From the NCBI GenBank assembly GCA_035635555.1, contig DASQAT010000029.1, forward strand, positions 1 to 57,810: a stretch of DNA of 57,810 nucleotides, given 5' to 3'. Position 1 is the stretch's first letter; each line of letters starts with the position of its first letter. This DNA comes from Candidatus Dormiibacterota bacterium (GTDB taxonomy: Bacteria; Acidobacteriota; Polarisedimenticolia; Gp22-AA2). Made by a program: the position numbers and the translations under genes. Shown piece by piece: positions 18,159 to 25,816 of the stretch. Below the pieces are notes generated by a model. It searched no databases. It was not told the origin of the DNA and saw only the letters and a program-made list of their open reading frames with translations.

Positions 18159-18521
18159 GTGAACCTCCCCTTCAAGCAGCACATCCTGATCTGCACGGGG
18201 CCGCGCTGCGGGGGGGAGCGGGGCTCCGAGAGAATCCGCCAGGAGTTCCGCAGGCAGTTCGTGCGCCAGTCCCTGCCGGCTTCCGTGAAGGACACACCGT
18301 GCATCTGTTTCGGCCTGTGCAGTCACGGACCGAACGTGATCATCTACCCCGACGGAGTCGTGTACAGCGGCGTGCGGCAGCAGGACGTGGCGGAGATCGT
18401 GCGCGAGCATCTCGTGCGCGGCCGCGTGGTCGAGCGCCTGCTGCTCCGCAAGCCGGCCCCCGACGCCGCCGAGGAGACGGATCCCGGGACCGACCCGGTC
18501 CCGGACGGCTCCCTTCCCTGA
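18159..18521 (+). CDS. Thioredoxin-like [2Fe-2S] ferredoxin
   Basis: A 120-residue protein with the thioredoxin-fold ferredoxin pattern also seen in the NuoE C-terminal domain. Cluster ligands are probably the cysteines in LICTGPRCGG (C12 and C17) and in CICFGLCSHGP near residue 50, followed by NVIIYPDGVVYSGVRQQDV. The C-terminal 25 residues are a low-complexity acidic tail. The start is GTG 18159, 7 nt after the Rid gene, so the two are likely co-transcribed. The redox partner is unknown. Confidence 0.85.
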   Translation: MNLPFKQHILICTGPRCGGERGSERIRQEFRRQFVRQSLPASVKDTPCICFGLCSHGPNVIIYPDGVVYSGVRQQDVAEIVREHLVRGRVVERLLLRKPAPDAAEETDPGTDPVPDGSLP

Positions 18522-18586
18522 AGCGCCACGTCCCGGCCCGCGGCGCCGCCGGGACCGCAGGCCCGTCCCCGGACCGCAGGGGGGGA

Positions 18587-18592
18587 TATAAT
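18587..18592 (+). promoter_or_regulatory. -10 box placing moaA start at the mRNA 5' end
   Basis: A perfect TATAAT is followed by exactly six bases and then the moaA ATG (18599). No good -35 is seen. This geometry would make a leaderless mRNA. The G-run just upstream could instead be a distant ribosome-binding site, so this is tentative. Confidence 0.45.
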
Positions 18593-18598
18593 CGGCGC

Positions 18599-19624
18599 AT
18601 GACTGCAAGCCGGGCGGAACGAGGCTTCGCGGGCGTGCTCGTCGACGCCTACGGGCGGGTGGCGCGCAGCCTCCGCCTCTCGGTCACCGACAGGTGCAAC
18701 CTGCGCTGCCTGTACTGTATGCCGGCGGGTGACATCCCCTGGTTTCCAAAGGAACGCATCCTGAGCTTCGAGGAGATCGAGCGCCTCGCCATCATCCTCG
18801 CGGCGCAGGGGGTGCGGGAGATCCGTCTCACCGGTGGAGAGCCCCTCCTGCGGCGGGACCTCCCGGTCCTGGCGCGGATGCTGGCGCGTATCGAGGGGAT
18901 CGAGGACCTGGCGGTCACGACCAACGGGATACTGCTGCGGTCGATGGCCGGGCCCCTGCTCGACGCCGGCGTGCGCCGGTTCAACGTCCACATCGACTCG
19001 CTCGATCCCGAGGGTTTCGAGGCCGTCAGCCGCCGGGAGGGGCTCGCCGACGTCCTCGGAGGGCTCGGCGAGCTCGAGAGGCTCGGGGCGATCCCGATCA
19101 AGATCAACGTGGTCCTGGTGCGCGGCGTCAACGACGACCAGATCGAGCACTTCGTGGATCTGGCTCTGCGTCATCCGTACCAGGTGCGGTTCATCGAAAT
19201 GATGCCCCTCGGGGGTGGCGATCCCTTCGAGTCGGATCGGCTGGTCCCGGGTCGCGAAGTGAAGCAGCGGATCGAATCGATCCGGACGCTCCTGCCCGCG
19301 GGTCGCGATCGGCCTTCCGCTCCCGCGAGCGTCTACCGCCTGCAGGACGGCGTGGGCGATATCGGGTTCATCAATCCGGTCACCGAGCCGTTCTGCGCCG
19401 ACTGCGATCGGATCCGCCTGACGGCCGACGGCAAGATCCGCAATTGCCTGTTCGCGCGCGAGGAGACCGACGTCGCGGCCCTGCTGCGCGACGGCCGCCC
19501 GGACGAGGAGATCGCACGGGCGATCGCGACGTCGGTCGGAGCGAAGGGGCCGGGGGGTTGCCTCGATCTGAACAGGTTCTACCGGGAACGCCTGCCGCGC
19601 AAGATGTGGCAGATCGGCGGATAG
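18599..19624 (+). CDS. moaA: GTP 3',8-cyclase MoaA (molybdenum cofactor biosynthesis)
   Basis: A 341-residue radical SAM enzyme for the first step of molybdopterin synthesis. The SAM cluster motif is C33-N-L-R-C37-L-Y-C40, followed by LTGGEPLLRRDL and TTNG. The C-terminal second-cluster cysteines are in FCADCDRIRLTADGKIRNC, the MoaA CxxC-x13-C pattern. The usual GG C-terminal tail needed for catalysis is present (QIGG at the end). No other moa/moe genes are in the window. A hairpin follows the stop. Confidence 0.95.
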   Translation: MTASRAERGFAGVLVDAYGRVARSLRLSVTDRCNLRCLYCMPAGDIPWFPKERILSFEEIERLAIILAAQGVREIRLTGGEPLLRRDLPVLARMLARIEGIEDLAVTTNGILLRSMAGPLLDAGVRRFNVHIDSLDPEGFEAVSRREGLADVLGGLGELERLGAIPIKINVVLVRGVNDDQIEHFVDLALRHPYQVRFIEMMPLGGGDPFESDRLVPGREVKQRIESIRTLLPAGRDRPSAPASVYRLQDGVGDIGFINPVTEPFCADCDRIRLTADGKIRNCLFAREETDVAALLRDGRPDEEIARAIATSVGAKGPGGCLDLNRFYRERLPRKMWQIGG

Positions 19625-19648
19625 AGCGCCGTCCCGCCCTGGAGGGCG

Positions 19649-19672
19649 CTCCCGGCGCGGCGCGGCCGGGAG
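19649..19672. terminator. GC-rich hairpin downstream of moaA
   Basis: A perfect 8-bp stem CTCCCGGC / GCCGGGAG with an 8-nt loop lies 25 nt past the moaA stop. No T-run follows, so termination strength is uncertain. Confidence 0.45.
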
Positions 19673-19714
19673 TTCGTCCCGCTGTGCTATGCTTGCCCGC
19701 TCCGGAGGGCATGG

Positions 19715-20506
19715 GTGGCGGCGGGGATCGCGATTGGATTCTTCACCAGCGCCGCCGCCGGGATCCTGGCGGCGCTCCTGATGGCCCCTTTCCGCGAGCT
19801 CGGACGGTTCTTCTTCGTGCTCAACGCCGGGGTGGCCTTCGTCCTCCTGTGTCTTGCGGCGCCCTACCGGCTTTCCTCTCCGGGTGCCACGTTTGTCGGC
19901 CGGGTCCTCGCGGGGCTCGCGATGATTCTGGTCGGCGGCTACCTCGCGGCGCTCCTCCTCCTGCGCCGCGGCCGATCGTGGAGCGGGCTCCTGGCATCGG
20001 CGGCGGCCACGGCCCTCGTCGCGACCGCGACGGACGGCTGGCTGGCCGCGGGGGAGGGGGGGGCGAAATGGATTTTCGGCGTCAACGCCCTTTGTGCCGC
20101 CGGTCTGATCGGTTCCGTGACGGTCGGCATGCTTCTGGGACACTGGTATCTGGTGCGCACCCGGCTCGATGTCTCGCACCTTTCGACGTTCGCGGGTTTC
20201 TTCGGAATCGCGGTCGCCGTACGGGCGGCGCTCCTCCTGGTCGGACTGGTCGGGGCGGGAGCGCGGTTCCCGGAGGGTCTGGAGCCGTTCCTGCGCCTGA
20301 CCGCGGTCGACCGCGGATTCTTCTTCTGGCAGCGTGTCTTTTTCGGGATTCTGGGACCGGCGGCGTTCGCGTACATGGTGCGCGAGACGGCCCGCCTGCG
20401 GTCCACGCAATCGGCGACCGGTATCCTTTATATGGCCATGATCTTCGTCGTCTATGGAGAGTTCCTGGCCCGTTACCTCACGGTGGCCGGGGCCGGACCG
20501 ATGTGA
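19715..20506 (+). CDS. Multi-pass membrane protein of unknown function
   Basis: A 263-residue protein with about seven or eight transmembrane segments (for example IGFFTSAAAGILAALLMA, FFFVLNAGVAFVLLCLA, LAGLAMILVGGYLAALLLL, FFGIAVAVRAALLLVGLVG). The loop GHWYLVRTRLDVSHLSTFAGFFGIAV is distinctive, with an HWYL motif that could carry a membrane ligand, but I do not recognise the family. The start is GTG 19715. Its stop overlaps the next ATG in the form TGATG, tying it to the zinc-ribbon membrane protein. Confidence 0.75.
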   Translation: MAAGIAIGFFTSAAAGILAALLMAPFRELGRFFFVLNAGVAFVLLCLAAPYRLSSPGATFVGRVLAGLAMILVGGYLAALLLLRRGRSWSGLLASAAATALVATATDGWLAAGEGGAKWIFGVNALCAAGLIGSVTVGMLLGHWYLVRTRLDVSHLSTFAGFFGIAVAVRAALLLVGLVGAGARFPEGLEPFLRLTAVDRGFFFWQRVFFGILGPAAFAYMVRETARLRSTQSATGILYMAMIFVVYGEFLARYLTVAGAGPM

Positions 20507-20961
20507 TGCGGTCGAAATCTTCCCCGAGGCCGCGCACCGTGGCCTACGTGTGCGAGTGCGGACGCGAGGTCGTGCAGTCGCTCGCCCAGGACGCCCGGCC
20601 GGCGGTTTGTCCCGGTTGCGGCCAGACGGCGCAGGGTGTCGCGCGCGACGCCGCGGCGGACTGGGGTCTGCTGTCGCATTGCGCGCGCTGCGGCGTGGAC
20701 CGGCTCTACGTTCAGAAGGACTTCAACAAGAAGGCGGGACTGTGGGTCTTCGTCGTGGCCGCGGTCCTCAGCGTCCCGACCTGGGGGCTGAGCCTCGTCG
20801 CGGCCACGCTCATCGATCTCCTCCTGTACTACTCGCTGGGAGACGCAACCCTGTGCTACGGCTGCGGCGCCGTGCACCGCGGCTTCCCGAGAAACCCGGC
20901 GCACGGCGTCTTCGACATCCACGTGCAGGAGTCGGTTGACCGTCGCGTTCGGACGGCCTGA
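20506..20961 (+). CDS. Zinc-ribbon membrane protein of unknown function
   Basis: A 151-residue protein with an N-terminal zinc ribbon: cysteines in VCECG, VCPGCG and HCARCG (residues about 14 to 64), then a hydrophobic stretch long enough for one or two membrane helices (GLWVFVVAAVLSVPTWGLSLVAATLIDLLLYYSL), then a further CYGCG pair and HRGFPRNPAHGVFDIHVQE. The text around the last motif suggests a second metal site. The start overlaps the upstream stop (TGATG). I do not recognise a function; it may work with the flanking membrane proteins. Confidence 0.72.
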   Translation: MRSKSSPRPRTVAYVCECGREVVQSLAQDARPAVCPGCGQTAQGVARDAAADWGLLSHCARCGVDRLYVQKDFNKKAGLWVFVVAAVLSVPTWGLSLVAATLIDLLLYYSLGDATLCYGCGAVHRGFPRNPAHGVFDIHVQESVDRRVRTA

Positions 20962-20971
20962 GGTGACGAGG

Positions 20972-21907
20972 ATGGCCGATACGGGGAGTCAGGGGAGCGG
21001 CAGCGCGGGCGCCACCGGCGCCGGGGACCAGAAGGGGGACTGGAGGGTCGTCCTGCAGTTCTTCGTCGTCCCGCTCGCGCTGGTGGCGGTTCTGGTCACC
21101 GTCTTCTTCGGGCTCCAGGTGCTGCGCTCGCGCCGGCCCGATCCCCGCGCGACGCTCGACGATCTGAAAGGCACGGGGGGCTTCCTGTTGCCCTGGGTCG
21201 GGGATCCCAAGCGCTGGCAATCCGGCTACGACCTGTCGCTCCTCCTGCGATCCGCGGAGGGCGCGGCGGCCCCGATTCCGGAGATGGCCGCCGCGTTCCA
21301 CGAGACCCGTCGCTCGGGCGACCTGAAGCTGCGGCGCTACCTGGCGCTCGCGCTCGGACGTACCGGCGACGCGCGCGCCGCCGCCGCGCTCGGGGAGGGG
21401 CTCGACGACGCCGACGGCGACACGCGACTCTACTGCGCCTGGGGATTGATGCAGGTCGGCGGCGAAAAGGCGCTCGCCGATCTGCGTCGCGTGGCCGCCG
21501 CGCACTCCGACGAAGGAGTCCGGAAGATGGCGGTCTTCGGCCTCGGGGAGCGGCGGGACCCCCAGGCGGCGCCGGTCCTGCGCCGGGCCCTCGGCGATGC
21601 CGGCAAGGACGTCCGCTGGAACGCCGCCCTCTCGCTGGCGAGGCTGGGGGACGCGTCAGGCGAGACGGTCCTGGTGGAGATCCTCGAGACCTGGACGCCG
21701 GGTGCCGCACGGAGCGGGGCGCCCGCGGCCGCGGATGACGCGGCGCCGGCCCTCAACGCCATCCGGGGCCTCGCGCTCCTGGGGGACGGGACCGCGCGGG
21801 CCGCGCTCGAGCGCGCGGCGCGGGCGGGGAAGAGCGAGGACATCCGCGCCACCGCGCGCCTGGCGATCGAATCGATGGCCGCGGGGGCGCGCGGCTCGTT
21901 GCCTTGA
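20972..21907 (+). CDS. Membrane-anchored HEAT-repeat protein
   Basis: A 311-residue protein with one N-terminal transmembrane helix (VVLQFFVVPLALVAVLVTVFFGLQVL, residues about 24-50), then a long helical region of HEAT-type repeats outside it (for example RRYLALALGRTGDARAAAALGEGLDD, GVRKMAVFGLGERRDPQAAPVLRRAL, DVRWNAALSLARLGDASGETVLVEIL). Such repeats usually form protein-interaction scaffolds. ATG 20972 is preferred (AGGTGA five bases upstream) over an in-frame TTG at 20936. It is the third gene of a short run with two unrecognised membrane proteins and directly precedes the Fe-S/complex I genes. Confidence 0.78.
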   Translation: MADTGSQGSGSAGATGAGDQKGDWRVVLQFFVVPLALVAVLVTVFFGLQVLRSRRPDPRATLDDLKGTGGFLLPWVGDPKRWQSGYDLSLLLRSAEGAAAPIPEMAAAFHETRRSGDLKLRRYLALALGRTGDARAAAALGEGLDDADGDTRLYCAWGLMQVGGEKALADLRRVAAAHSDEGVRKMAVFGLGERRDPQAAPVLRRALGDAGKDVRWNAALSLARLGDASGETVLVEILETWTPGAARSGAPAAADDAAPALNAIRGLALLGDGTARAALERAARAGKSEDIRATARLAIESMAAGARGSLP

Positions 21908-21971
21908 CAGGGATGGACGCACCCCCTAGGATCATGAAGGATTGATGCGTTCCGCGCGCCCGGGTGATCCG

Positions 21972-22379
21972 ATGAACGGCTCTCTCAAGTACAGCGACAT
22001 CGTGCTCGACCACTACAGAAACCCGCGCAACGTCGGCGAGGTTCGCGGAACGGCAGCCGTGGCCCAGGTCGGCGATCAGTCGACGGGGGATGTCCTCAAG
22101 ATCAGCATGAGGATCGAGGACGGCAGGGTCGCGGACGCGCGATTCAAGGCGTTCGGCTGCACCGCGGCGATCGCGGCGGGCAGCATGGTGACCACGCTCC
22201 TTCTGGGCCGGAGCGTCGACGAGGCGCGCCGGCTCTCCAACCGGGACGTCGTCCGGGCGCTCGGCGGGCTGCCGGAATCGAAGATGGAATGCTCCGTCCT
22301 GGCGGAGCAGGCGATCCACGAGGCCCTGGACCGCCATCAGGAGACGATGGAGAGGGAGGTCGCGACGTGCCGGTCGTAG
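21972..22379 (+). CDS. NifU/IscU-type Fe-S scaffold-like protein with altered first ligand
   Basis: A 135-residue protein with the IscU/NifU N-terminal fold: [21 protein letters not shown] at the start, then [16 protein letters not shown] and [15 protein letters not shown]. IscU uses three cysteines. Here the second (FGC) and third (MEC) are present, but the first, in the xCGD motif, is Thr38 (STGD), and the His before the third cysteine is Glu. The conserved Asp of GD is kept. So it may hold a cluster differently, act as a chaperone or carrier, or be degenerate. Its end overlaps the nuoI start by 13 nt, which ties it to complex I subunits. Confidence 0.85.
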   Translation: MNGSLKYSDIVLDHYRNPRNVGEVRGTAAVAQVGDQSTGDVLKISMRIEDGRVADARFKAFGCTAAIAAGSMVTTLLLGRSVDEARRLSNRDVVRALGGLPESKMECSVLAEQAIHEALDRHQETMEREVATCRS

Positions 22380-22927
22380 GCCGGCCCGTCCAGCGCCCGG
22401 GGCGTCCGGGTCTCCTGGAGAAGACCTACATCCCGTCGATCCTGAAGGGGATGTGGATCACCCTGCGACACATGATCCGCCCCAAGGTCACGATGCGCTA
22501 CCCGGAGGAAACCTGGCGGCTGCCGGAGAATTACCGCGGCCTGCCGGCGCTGGTGCGGGACGAGGAGAGCCGCGTCAAGTGCGTGGCCTGCTTCCTGTGC
22601 GAGTACGTCTGCCCGCCCAAGGCGATCCACATCGAGGCCCAGGAGATCACGACGGGCGTCGAGAAGGGACCCAGGATCTTCGACATCAACATGCTGCGCT
22701 GCATCATGTGCGGCTACTGCGAGGAGGTCTGCCCGGAGCAGGCGATCTTCCTCACCAAGGAGTACAAGACGGTCGGGCTGAGCCGCGAGCAGATGATCTT
22801 CCCCAAGGACAAGCTCCTGGCCATGGGCGGAACGAGACCGGACCCGATCAAGAAGTGGGCGCGGCTGACGCGCGCGCAGGAGGAAGTGCGCGGGTCGGCG
22901 GGCGCCGGACAGGGCGCGCCACGATGA
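22367..22927 (+). CDS. nuoI: NADH-quinone oxidoreductase subunit I (NuoI)
   Basis: A 186-residue NuoI, the subunit with clusters N6a and N6b in the peripheral arm of complex I. Two 4Fe-4S motifs are visible: [16 protein letters not shown] and [16 protein letters not shown]. The N-terminal helix region [33 protein letters not shown] is typical. The start is GTG 22367 behind GGGAGGT. It overlaps the next gene (nuoB) by ATGA. Other nuo genes are not in the window. nuoI next to nuoB is itself unusual, because in most clusters they are separated by other subunits. Confidence 0.95.
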   Translation: MPVVGRPVQRPGRPGLLEKTYIPSILKGMWITLRHMIRPKVTMRYPEETWRLPENYRGLPALVRDEESRVKCVACFLCEYVCPPKAIHIEAQEITTGVEKGPRIFDINMLRCIMCGYCEEVCPEQAIFLTKEYKTVGLSREQMIFPKDKLLAMGGTRPDPIKKWARLTRAQEEVRGSAGAGQGAPR

Positions 22928-23487
22928 TGGAGACGCCGGCGCCGCCGCGCGGCGATCACGCGCAGATGGAGGAAAGGCATGCCCTCGACCAGTGGGTGAT
23001 GACCACGCGGCTGGCCGACTACGTAGCGTGGGGCCGCAAGAACTCCCTCTGGCCGATGCCGATGGGGCTCGCCTGCTGCGCCATCGAGCTGATGGCGATG
23101 GTGGCGCCGCGCTACGACGTCGCGCGCTTCGGGGCCGAGGCCCTGCGCTTCTCCCCGCGTCAGGCCGACCTGATGATCGTGGCGGGCACGGTCACGAAAA
23201 AGATGGCGCCCGCCGTGAAGCGAATCTTCGACCAGATGCCGGAGCCGAAGTGGGTCATCTCGATGGGCGCCTGCGCCTCATCCGGTGGCATGTTCCGTTC
23301 CTATCCGGTCGTGCAGGGGGTCGACGAGATCATCCCGGTGGACGTCTACATCCCCGGCTGCCCCCCCCGGCCGGAGGCCTTGATCGAAGGGATCATGCAG
23401 GTCCAGAGACTCGTGCAGGAGCGGGCGAGGGCGGGGCGCGGGACGGACCCACCCGGACGCCGGACCCCGGCCTCCGCGGGAACCTGA
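22924..23487 (+). CDS. nuoB: NADH-quinone oxidoreductase subunit B (NuoB)
   Basis: A 187-residue NuoB, which carries the terminal cluster N2 that reduces quinone. All four N2 ligands are present: the tandem CC in [10 protein letters not shown], the cysteine in [10 protein letters not shown], and the one in [27 protein letters not shown] is also diagnostic. The ATG at 22924 is used (a second ATG follows at once). Its start overlaps nuoI by 4 nt and the NDUFAF7-like methyltransferase begins 3 nt after the stop. Confidence 0.97.
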   Translation: MMETPAPPRGDHAQMEERHALDQWVMTTRLADYVAWGRKNSLWPMPMGLACCAIELMAMVAPRYDVARFGAEALRFSPRQADLMIVAGTVTKKMAPAVKRIFDQMPEPKWVISMGACASSGGMFRSYPVVQGVDEIIPVDVYIPGCPPRPEALIEGIMQVQRLVQERARAGRGTDPPGRRTPASAGT

Positions 23488-23490
23488 GCG

Positions 23491-24732
23491 ATGCTTCTCC
23501 CCGACGTGAGCCTGCGCCTGGAGTCCGAGATCGCCGCCGAGATCGCGGCGCGCGGGCCGATCCCGTTCGCGCGCTTCATGGAGCTGTGCCTGTATCACCC
23601 GGTGCTCGGGTACTACACACGGGGCGTCGGAGGGGGGGGCGGTCGCGATTACGTCACGAGCAGCGGGATCCACGCCGCGTTCGGGGCGCTCCTGGCGCGG
23701 CAGGCCGAGGAGATGTGGCGTCGCGCCGGACGGCCCGAGCCCTGGCACTTCGTCGAGTTCGGGCCTGGCGAGGGATACTTCGCGTCCGATTTCCTGCGCG
23801 AGGCGGCCAGGAACGGGGCCTTCGCCGCCGCCTTGCGTTACCTCCTGGTCGAGCCGAGTCGGGCGCTCCAGGAGCGCCAGCGCTCGAGACTGAAGGGGCG
23901 CACCTCGATCCCGTTGTCCTGGGTGGACGAGCAGGGACTCGACGGCCGCGCCCCGCTCGTCGGCTGCCTCTTCGCCAACGAGGTCCTGGACGCCTTCCCG
24001 GTGCACCGGGTGGTGGGGTCCGCGGACGGGCCGCGCGAGATCCACGTCGTGGTGCGCGACGGCGGGCTGCACGAAACGCTTCTCCCGCTGTCGGCTCCGG
24101 CGCTCGAGCGTTTTCTCGCGGAGTCGGCTCTCACCCTGGAGCCGGGGCAGGAAGCCGACATCAACCTCGCCGCCCCCTGCTGGATCACCTGGGCGGTGAG
24201 TCTGATGAAGAAGGGGTATCTCGTGGTGGTGGATTACGGCCACGAGGCGCAGGACCTGTACGCTCCGCAGCGCCGGCGCGGCACTCTCCTGTCGTACCAC
24301 CACCACCGCGTCAACGAGGAGTTCCTGCAGCGGCCGGGGGACCAGGACCTGACTGCGCACCTCGATTTCACCGCGCTCCGCCGCGCCGCGGAGGCCAGGG
24401 GTGCGCGGTGCCTCGGCCTGACCACACAGTCGCGCTTCCTCCTCGCCCTCGGGGCCCTGGACTTTCTGCCCGTGCCGGCGGCTGGCTCGCCGGAGACCGG
24501 GCGCGCGGGTGCCGACGCGGTCCGGTCGGTCCGGGAGAGGGAGGCGCTGAAGGAGCTGATCCTTCCCGGGAGGATGGGCGACACGTTCCGCGTCTTCGTC
24601 CTGGGCGTCGGGGACGTGCCCCGCGACCTCGCGGGTCTGTCGCGGCCATGGGCGCGCAGCGAGGAGACGGCCGCCACCGCGCCGTTGTCGCCGCCGCGCG
24701 GCGCATCCTCGGCGGACGAGCAGGAGAACTGA
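23491..24732 (+). CDS. MidA/NDUFAF7-type SAM-dependent methyltransferase (DUF185)
   Basis: A 413-residue class I methyltransferase of the MidA/NDUFAF7 (DUF185, Methyltransf_28) family. Diagnostic text includes PFARFMELCLYHPVLGYY at the N-terminus, the SAM-binding FVEFGPGEGYFASDFL, and FANEVLDAFPVHRVV, then GYLVVVDYGHEAQDLYAPQRRRGTLLSYHHHRVNEEFLQRPGDQDLTAHLDF. NDUFAF7 symmetrically dimethylates an arginine of the NDUFS2 (NuoD) subunit early in mitochondrial complex I assembly. Bacterial homologues are usually only annotated as SAM-dependent methyltransferases. Location directly behind nuoI-nuoB and before an Mrp/Ind1-type NTPase suggests the same role here; the substrate is inferred. Confidence 0.9.
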   Translation: MLLPDVSLRLESEIAAEIAARGPIPFARFMELCLYHPVLGYYTRGVGGGGGRDYVTSSGIHAAFGALLARQAEEMWRRAGRPEPWHFVEFGPGEGYFASDFLREAARNGAFAAALRYLLVEPSRALQERQRSRLKGRTSIPLSWVDEQGLDGRAPLVGCLFANEVLDAFPVHRVVGSADGPREIHVVVRDGGLHETLLPLSAPALERFLAESALTLEPGQEADINLAAPCWITWAVSLMKKGYLVVVDYGHEAQDLYAPQRRRGTLLSYHHHRVNEEFLQRPGDQDLTAHLDFTALRRAAEARGARCLGLTTQSRFLLALGALDFLPVPAAGSPETGRAGADAVRSVREREALKELILPGRMGDTFRVFVLGVGDVPRDLAGLSRPWARSEETAATAPLSPPRGASSADEQEN

Positions 24733-24733
24733 C

Positions 24734-25816
24734 TTGAGCACCGGGATTGTCGAGCAGGCGAAGGTCCTCGACGCCCTCAAGGGCGTGAAGGATCCCGAGC
24801 TGCATGTGGACATCGTCTCGCTCGGGATGATCGAGGATCTCAGGATCGAGGGGGAGCGCGTGTCCTTGACGGTCAATCTCACGACCCCCGGCTGCCCCCT
24901 GAAGGCTCAGATCGAAAAAGAGGTCAAGGACGCGCTGGCGCACGTTCCCGGTGTCGGCGCGGTCCATCTGAAGATGGGCGCCAAGGTCCGCCGCAGCATC
25001 GAGACCGAAGGGGATCTGATCCCGGAGGTGGCGAACGTGGTCGCAATCGGCTCCGGGAAGGGGGGCGTCGGAAAGTCCACGGTCAGCGTCAACCTGGCCC
25101 TGGCATTCGCCCGCGCGGGGGCGTCTGTCGGGCTTCTGGACGCCGACATCTACGGACCGAACGACCCGCAGATGCTGGGGGTCAAGGCGCAGCCCGAAGT
25201 CCGGGACCGCAAGCTCGTCCCGGTCCCCGTGCACGGGATCAAGATGATGTCGATGGCCTTCTTCCTGAAGGAGGACGAGCCGGTCGTCTGGCGCGGCCCG
25301 ATGCTCCACGGCGCGATGAAGCAGTTCCTGGGGGACGTCCTGTGGGGCAGGCTCGACTACCTGTTCATCGACCTCCCCCCGGGCACGGGCGACGTCCAGC
25401 TCACGTTGTCGCAGATCATCCCGTTGACCGGGGCGGTCCTGGTCACGACACCCCAGGACGTGGCGCTCCTGGACGTGCGCAAGGCCGCGGCGATGTTCAA
25501 GAAGGTGAACGTGCCGATTCTCGGCGTCATCGAGAACATGTCCTACTTCAACTGCCCGCACTGCGGCGAGCGGGTCGAGATCTTCAGCCACGGCGGAGGC
25601 CGCAGGGCCGCCGAGCAGTTCACGACCGAGTTCCTCGGCGAGATTCCCCTCGACGTGCGCGTGCGGCAGGGGGGGGACGAGGGGCGCCCGGTCGTCGTGC
25701 ACGATCCGAAGTCCGGTCCCGCCCTGACATTCAGGGAAATCGCCGACAAGCTCGCGGCCATCATCAGCGTGCAGACCTTCAAGAAATACGAGCACGAGAT
25801 CGTGATGAAGTCATGA
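24734..25816 (+). CDS. Mrp/NBP35/Ind1-family P-loop ATPase (Fe-S carrier)
   Basis: A 360-residue Mrp (ApbC/NBP35) protein. An N-terminal MIP18-like DUF59 domain (residues about 8-85, LKGVKDPELHVDIVSLGMIEDL) precedes a P-loop NTPase with the deviant Walker A GSGKGGVGKST at residues 106-116, a Walker B near FIDLPPGTGDVQLTL, and the cluster-binding CPHC motif in NMSYFNCPHCGE. In mitochondria the relative Ind1/NUBPL delivers Fe-S clusters specifically to complex I. The start is TTG 24734, two bases after the methyltransferase stop with AGGAG upstream. It overlaps the SurA-like gene by 4 nt. Confidence 0.93.
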   Translation: MSTGIVEQAKVLDALKGVKDPELHVDIVSLGMIEDLRIEGERVSLTVNLTTPGCPLKAQIEKEVKDALAHVPGVGAVHLKMGAKVRRSIETEGDLIPEVANVVAIGSGKGGVGKSTVSVNLALAFARAGASVGLLDADIYGPNDPQMLGVKAQPEVRDRKLVPVPVHGIKMMSMAFFLKEDEPVVWRGPMLHGAMKQFLGDVLWGRLDYLFIDLPPGTGDVQLTLSQIIPLTGAVLVTTPQDVALLDVRKAAAMFKKVNVPILGVIENMSYFNCPHCGERVEIFSHGGGRRAAEQFTTEFLGEIPLDVRVRQGGDEGRPVVVHDPKSGPALTFREIADKLAAIISVQTFKKYEHEIVMKS

